Below are positions 4,509-8,227 of a stretch of 8,227 nt of DNA, in pieces. The position numbers were made by a program, and so were the translations under genes. Origin of the DNA: Gammaproteobacteria bacterium. Lineage in GTDB: Bacteria; Pseudomonadota; Gammaproteobacteria; Competibacterales; Competibacteraceae. Below the pieces are notes generated by a model. The model saw only the letters and a program-made list of their open reading frames with translations. It was not told the DNA's origin and did no database searches. Within the stretch, counting starts at the first letter, position 1; the number at the start of each line of letters is the position of its first letter. The stretch lies in the NCBI GenBank assembly GCA_020047885.1, contig JAIFNF010000290.1, forward strand, positions 1 to 8,227, in the 5' to 3' direction.

Positions 4509-6833
4509 ATGATAATCGCCCGGCACATCCGGATTCGTGGCCGAGTTCAGGGCGTCGGGTTTCGCCCGTTTATCTGTCGCCTGGCTCGACGGTTTGAGTT
4601 ACGGGGATGGGTGCGGAATCGTAGCGGTGAAGTCGATATTCACGTCGAAGGCGCGGCGGAACAAATCAACGCTTTCGTGAACGCGATTTACCCGGAAGCG
4701 CCGCCGCTGGCTCAACCCGAAGTCCCCCGCGTCGAAGACGCCGAATTCCAGAATTGCCCGGAATTCAGCATTCGTGACAGTGAACCCGGTGCCGCCGGTC
4801 CCATCGTCATCCCGCCGGATCATTTCGTGTGTGCCGATTGCCTGGCGGAAATGCGCGACCCGACTGCGCGGCGCTACCGCTATCCCTTCACCAACTGCAC
4901 CCAGTGCGGGCCGCGCTACACGATCATCGACCAACTGCCCTACGACCGGCCCCATACCGCCATGGCCGCATTTCCGCTGTGCCTGGATTGTCAGGCGGAG
5001 TATGACGATCCGGCCGACCGCCGCTACCACGCCCAGCCGCTGGCCTGTCCCCGCTGCGGCCCCACGCTGGAATTTCGGCAAGCGGGTTTGGAACCGGTTC
5101 GGGGTAACGAGACAGCGCTGGCAGCGTGCATTCAGGCGTTGCGAACTGGCCAGATGGTCGCGGTCAAGGGCGTCGGCGGCTATCACCTGATGTGCGATGG
5201 GCGTTCCGAGGTGGCGGTACAGCGGTTGCGTGACCGGAAGCGTCGGCCCGTGAAACCGCTGGCGGTATTGATTCCCGAAACAGACCCCCTCACCCTAACC
5301 CTCTCCCCCATGAATAGGGGAGAGGGGACTCCATGGTTAATAGCGGAACGGACTACATTGAACGACATGGAGCAGGCCTGCCTGCGTTCGCCTTTGCGCC
5401 CCATCGTGATTGTCCCGAAAGCCGCCGCCTCGACACTCGCGCCGGCCATTGCGCCCGGATTGGGGGAAGTCGGCCTCATGCTGCCTTACAGCCCATTGCA
5501 TCATCTACTGGTGGCGGATTTCGGCGGCCCGCTGGTGGCAACGTCGGCCAATATCAGCGGTGAACCGGTGCTGACCGATGCGGACAGTGTGGAAAAACGG
5601 TTGGGCGCGGTGGCTGACGCCTTCCTTCATCACGACCGACCGATTCGGCGACCAGCGGATGATTCAGTCTTTCGGCGCGTGGGCGACCGCGTTCGGCCAA
5701 TACGGCTAGGCCGGGGGCTGGCACCCGTGCAATGGCGGCTGAAAACGCCGGTTCAGCGTCCCACACTGGCGCTGGGCGCGGATTTGAAAAATACCATCGC
5801 CCTGGCGGTCGAGGATCGCGTGGTGATTTCGCCCCATCTTGGCGATCTCGGTGCACCGCGCAGTCTGGATGTCTTCGCGCAGGTCATCAGCGATCTGTGC
5901 CGACTGTACGCGGTGACGCCGGAACGCATCGTCTGCGACGCCCATCCGGGCTATTTCTCGACTCGCTGGGCGCAGGGGCAGTCGGTTGAGATTCAGCAGG
6001 TCTTTCATCATCACGCCCATGCTTCGGCGTTGTTTGGCGAATTGACGCCCGAAGCGCCGATACTGGTTTTCACTTGGGATGGATTGGGGTTTGGGGAAGA
6101 CGGGACCTTCTGGGGTGGCGAGGCGTTGCTCGGAGAGCCGGGACAATGGCGGCGCGTGGCCAGTCTGCGCCCGTTTCGCCTGATCGGCGGCGATCAGGCC
6201 AGCCGCGATCCCTGGCGGTGTGCGTTGGCGATGGGTTGGGAAGCTGGACTGGCCGACCCCCTCACCCTAACCCTCTCCCCCATGAATGAGGGAGAGGGGA
6301 TTGAACATTTACCCGACCTTGGTTTGGCCCGCACCGCCTGGGAACGGGGTTTGAATTGTCCCGTGACCACTTCGGTCGGGCGCTGGTTTGACGCGGCCGC
6401 CGCCTTGACTGGTCTTGCGCACACGCAGAGCCATGAAGGTCAGGCCGCGATGGCGCTGGAAGCGTGCGGCGTTGCATCCCGTGAAGGGCTGGACATTCCC
6501 CTGTATTGGGATGACGGCCTCTGGCGCGGCGATTGGGCAGTTCTCTTGCTGATGCTGATGAATGGGGCGCGGACTGTTCAAGAACGCGCCACCGCTTTTC
6601 ACGCCAGTTTGGCCAGACTCATTCTCCGTCAGGCGGAACAGATTCGGCGGGAGTATGGCGTCCGGCAAGTGGGTCTGACCGGCGGGGTCTTTCAGAACCG
6701 CTTGCTGACCGAACAGGCGCTGAAACTTCTTGCAGACGCCGGTTTCGAGGCGCTATTGCCCGAGCGGTTTCCGGTCAATGATGCCGCGATCAGCTTTGGC
6801 CAGATGGTCGAGTCAGCAACGGCGCAGGAATAA
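4509..6833 (+). CDS. hypF: HypF, carbamoyltransferase for [NiFe]-hydrogenase maturation, with two repeat-derived insertions
   Basis: HypF converts carbamoyl phosphate and ATP to carbamoyl-adenylate and passes the carbamoyl group to the HypE C-terminal Cys, the first step of CN ligand synthesis. In order it has: an acylphosphatase domain (GRVQGVGFRPF at 11-21, RGWVRNRSGEV after it); two zinc-finger pairs (Cys108/111, 130/133, 158/161, 180/183); a YrdC-like domain (about 200-400, with KGVGGYHLMCD, KPLAVLIP and SANISGEP); and a Kae1-like domain (HHHAHAS at 500-506, LTGGVFQNRLL at 723-733). The 774-residue length is slightly above usual, explained by insertions at residues 259-274 and 583-598 encoded by a palindromic repeat. 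I chose ATG 4509 because the family starts just before the acylphosphatase motif. The frame is open back to 4299, but only as a shadow of the small gene. No clear ribosome binding site precedes 4509, so coupling to the small gene is possible. Confidence 0.95.
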   Translation: MIIARHIRIRGRVQGVGFRPFICRLARRFELRGWVRNRSGEVDIHVEGAAEQINAFVNAIYPEAPPLAQPEVPRVEDAEFQNCPEFSIRDSEPGAAGPIVIPPDHFVCADCLAEMRDPTARRYRYPFTNCTQCGPRYTIIDQLPYDRPHTAMAAFPLCLDCQAEYDDPADRRYHAQPLACPRCGPTLEFRQAGLEPVRGNETALAACIQALRTGQMVAVKGVGGYHLMCDGRSEVAVQRLRDRKRRPVKPLAVLIPETDPLTLTLSPMNRGEGTPWLIAERTTLNDMEQACLRSPLRPIVIVPKAAASTLAPAIAPGLGEVGLMLPYSPLHHLLVADFGGPLVATSANISGEPVLTDADSVEKRLGAVADAFLHHDRPIRRPADDSVFRRVGDRVRPIRLGRGLAPVQWRLKTPVQRPTLALGADLKNTIALAVEDRVVISPHLGDLGAPRSLDVFAQVISDLCRLYAVTPERIVCDAHPGYFSTRWAQGQSVEIQQVFHHHAHASALFGELTPEAPILVFTWDGLGFGEDGTFWGGEALLGEPGQWRRVASLRPFRLIGGDQASRDPWRCALAMGWEAGLADPLTLTLSPMNEGEGIEHLPDLGLARTAWERGLNCPVTTSVGRWFDAAAALTGLAHTQSHEGQAAMALEACGVASREGLDIPLYWDDGLWRGDWAVLLLMLMNGARTVQERATAFHASLARLILRQAEQIRREYGVRQVGLTGGVFQNRLLTEQALKLLADAGFEALLPERFPVNDAAISFGQMVESATAQE
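5283..5328 (+). repeat. In-frame palindromic repeat, copy 1, in the YrdC-like domain of hypF
   Basis: This 46-bp element contains a perfect 10-bp stem (5299-5308 with 5317-5326) around an eight-base loop. Translated in the hypF frame it gives DPLTLTLSPMNRGEG, inserted between KPLAVLIPE and the following ERTTLNDMEQA. It matches the copy at 6255-6300 at 44 of 46 positions. The other two forward frames contain TAA or TAG, so this is the only forward phase that leaves hypF open. Confidence 0.9.
6255..6300 (+). repeat. In-frame palindromic repeat, copy 2, in the Kae1-like domain of hypF
   Basis: This second 46-bp copy differs from copy 1 at two adjacent bases. Its stem is nine bp (6271-6279 with 6290-6298). 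It encodes DPLTLTLSPMNEGEG between WEAGLA and IEHLPDLGLARTAWERG, a linker before the conserved GRWFDAAAAL helix. It begins with the same Asp codon and reading phase as copy 1, about 0.97 kb upstream. Confidence 0.9.
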
Positions 6834-6849
6834 TCGCAGATTCAATTTT

Positions 6850-6854
6850 GGAGG
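6850..6854 (+). promoter_or_regulatory. Ribosome binding site of the MmeI-like gene
   Basis: GGAGG lies four bases before the ATG at 6859, in the 25-bp gap after hypF. The match is strong although the spacing is short. There is no room for a full promoter in the gap, so transcription comes from the hypF message or from a promoter inside hypF. Confidence 0.6.
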
Positions 6855-6858
6855 TTCC

Positions 6859-8227
6859 ATGTCATCAGAAAGCGCCAGCCTTTTGGAGATAACGACGCCC
6901 GCGGACATCGCGGAATTTATCGCCTTCTGGCGCGACAGCACCCTCAAGGAGCGCAGTGGGGCACAAGGCCATTTCATCGCGTTGTGCCGGTTACTGGAGA
7001 TTAAGGCTCCAACGGAGGTCGATCCGCATGGCGAGTGGTTCGCCTTTGAGAAAGGCGCGAAGAAGACCGGCGGGGGCGACGGTTGGGCGGATGTCTGGCG
7101 GCGGCATTGCTTCGCCTGGGAGTACAAGGGCAAGCATAAGGATTTACGGGCGGCGCTGCGCCAGTTGCAGCAATACGCCATCGCCCTGGATAACCCGCCG
7201 CTGTTGATCGTCTCCGATATGGACACGATTGAGATTCATACGAATTTCACTAATACAGTCAACGTCGTCCATCGGCTGACGCTCGATGATCTGGTGGATC
7301 CGGCCAAATTGACCCTGCTGAAATGGGCATTCCTGGAACCGGAGCGGTTGCAGCCGTCCCGGACGCGGGAGGCGGTCACGCAAGACGCCGCGATGTTGCT
7401 GGGTGGGCTGGCGCAACGGTTACGGGAACGCGGCCATGATCCGCATCAGGTCGCGCATTTCACGACCCGGTTGCTGTTCTGTCTGTTCGCCGAGGACATC
7501 GGGCTGTTGCCGGAGCGGTTGTTTGGGGCGTTGCTGAACGAAGCGCGCCGGTCGCCTGCCGACTTTGCGGAGTTGACCCGCGACCTCTTCCGGGCGATGC
7601 AACAGGGCCGACGGTTCGGTTTGCAACGCATCGCCTGGTTCAATGGCGGATTGTTCGACGACGATCGGTGCCTGCCTCTGGAAAAAGCCGATTTGGACAC
7701 GTTGCATTCGGCGGCGGCGCTGGACTGGTCAGCGATTGAACCGGCGATCTTCGGCACGCTGTTTGAGCGCGGTTTGGATCCGGACAAGCGTTCCCAACTG
7801 GGGGCGCATTACACCGATGCCGGGTCCATTCACCGCCTGATTGAACCGGTGATTCGAGATCCGCTGCTGGCGGAATGGACGACGGTGAAGGCAGACATGG
7901 CGCGGTTGCTGGCGGCGAAGAAGCCAAAGCGCCCACAAGCCGAACAAGCGTTGCAGGGTTTTCTGGAGCGGTTGCGCACCTTCCGCGTGCTGGATCCCGC
8001 CTGTGGCTCCGGCAACTTCCTCTATCTGGCGCTGCTCACGCTCAAGGACATTGAACATCAGGTGATGCTGGAAGCCGAGACGCTGGGCCTGCAACGCGGT
8101 TTTCCGGCGGTCGGGCCGGATGTGGTTCTCGGTATCGAAATCAATCCCTACGCGGCGGAACTGGCGCGGCTGACGGTGTGGATTGGCGAGATTCAATGGA
8201 TGCTCGGCCACGGCTACAACCTGAACG
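6859..8227 (+). CDS. MmeI-like (type IIL/IIG) single-chain restriction-modification enzyme, N-terminal part
   Basis: Enzymes of this family join a nuclease, an N6-adenine methyltransferase and a target-recognition domain in one chain, cutting unmodified foreign DNA and methylating the host site. The first 456 residues are visible; the frame is open at the right edge and family members are roughly twice as long. FEKG at 63-66 is followed by GGGDGWADVW and an exact D-x9-E-x-K nuclease motif: Asp78, Glu88, Lys90 in a WEYKGKHKDL context. Next come IVSDMDTIEIHTNFTNTV and a helical spacer (about 160-370) with FAEDIGLLPER and GAHYTD. Then follow methyltransferase motif I LDPACGSGNF (378-387) and GIEINPYAAELARLTVWIGE (about 425-444). 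The NPPY catalytic motif and recognition domain lie beyond the window. It starts 25 bp after hypF with a strong GGAGG, and its composition resembles hypF, not the AT-rich pair. A BREX PglX-type methyltransferase is the main alternative, but the intact D-x9-ExK argues for a nuclease fusion. Confidence 0.88.
   Translation, partial: MSSESASLLEITTPADIAEFIAFWRDSTLKERSGAQGHFIALCRLLEIKAPTEVDPHGEWFAFEKGAKKTGGGDGWADVWRRHCFAWEYKGKHKDLRAALRQLQQYAIALDNPPLLIVSDMDTIEIHTNFTNTVNVVHRLTLDDLVDPAKLTLLKWAFLEPERLQPSRTREAVTQDAAMLLGGLAQRLRERGHDPHQVAHFTTRLLFCLFAEDIGLLPERLFGALLNEARRSPADFAELTRDLFRAMQQGRRFGLQRIAWFNGGLFDDDRCLPLEKADLDTLHSAAALDWSAIEPAIFGTLFERGLDPDKRSQLGAHYTDAGSIHRLIEPVIRDPLLAEWTTVKADMARLLAAKKPKRPQAEQALQGFLERLRTFRVLDPACGSGNFLYLALLTLKDIEHQVMLEAETLGLQRGFPAVGPDVVLGIEINPYAAELARLTVWIGEIQWMLGHGYNLN

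Noticed and set aside
1..8227. CRISPR array, tRNA, rRNA or insertion-sequence transposase
   Set aside because: No regularly spaced repeats, tRNA-like cloverleaf or transposase motifs were seen; the only repeats are the short palindromes and the 11-bp pair.

Overview
The window looks like a chromosomal segment of a GC-rich (roughly 60% by eye) Gram-negative bacterium, probably a gammaproteobacterium. The reasons are the style of the hyp genes and a GC-rich palindromic repeat whose translation reads PLTLTLSP; I recall this repeat from many proteobacterial genomes. The taxonomic guess is low-confidence because there is no rRNA or other marker here.

Layout, left to right. (1) Minus strand, 1-1011: an alpha/beta hydrolase of the hormone-sensitive-lipase/acetyl-esterase type that runs off the left edge. 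It carries an internal deletion plus frameshift that removes the nucleophile elbow, so it is probably a pseudogene. (2) Minus strand, 1052-2071: hypE. (3) A compact divergent promoter region, about 2072-2171. (4) Plus strand: hypC (2172-2456) and hypD (2469-3578). (5) An AT-rich, foreign-looking two-gene cassette. It holds a protein with a JAMM/RadC-like HxH-S-D motif (3660-4292) and a 64-residue unknown protein (4289-4483), overlapped by ATGA. (6) hypF (4509-6833), which contains two near-identical in-frame palindromic repeats. (7) The first 456 codons of an MmeI-like single-chain restriction-modification enzyme (6859 to the right edge).

How the genes work together: HypF and HypE make the CN ligand from carbamoyl phosphate. 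HypC and HypD assemble the Fe(CN)2CO unit of [NiFe]-hydrogenase. Four of the six Hyp proteins are therefore here, but hypA, hypB and the hydrogenase subunits are not in the window. The hyp set is broken up by the AT-rich pair between hypD and hypF, and it is followed at once by a restriction-modification gene, so this is a mosaic locus rather than a clean hyp operon.

Most notable: one palindromic repeat family seems to have entered hyp coding sequences three times. Two good copies sit inside HypF and one decayed copy forms the C-terminal tail of HypC, always in the only forward frame free of stops. The best candidate for something undescribed is the AT-rich JAMM-like plus small-protein pair, whose function cannot be read from sequence alone.
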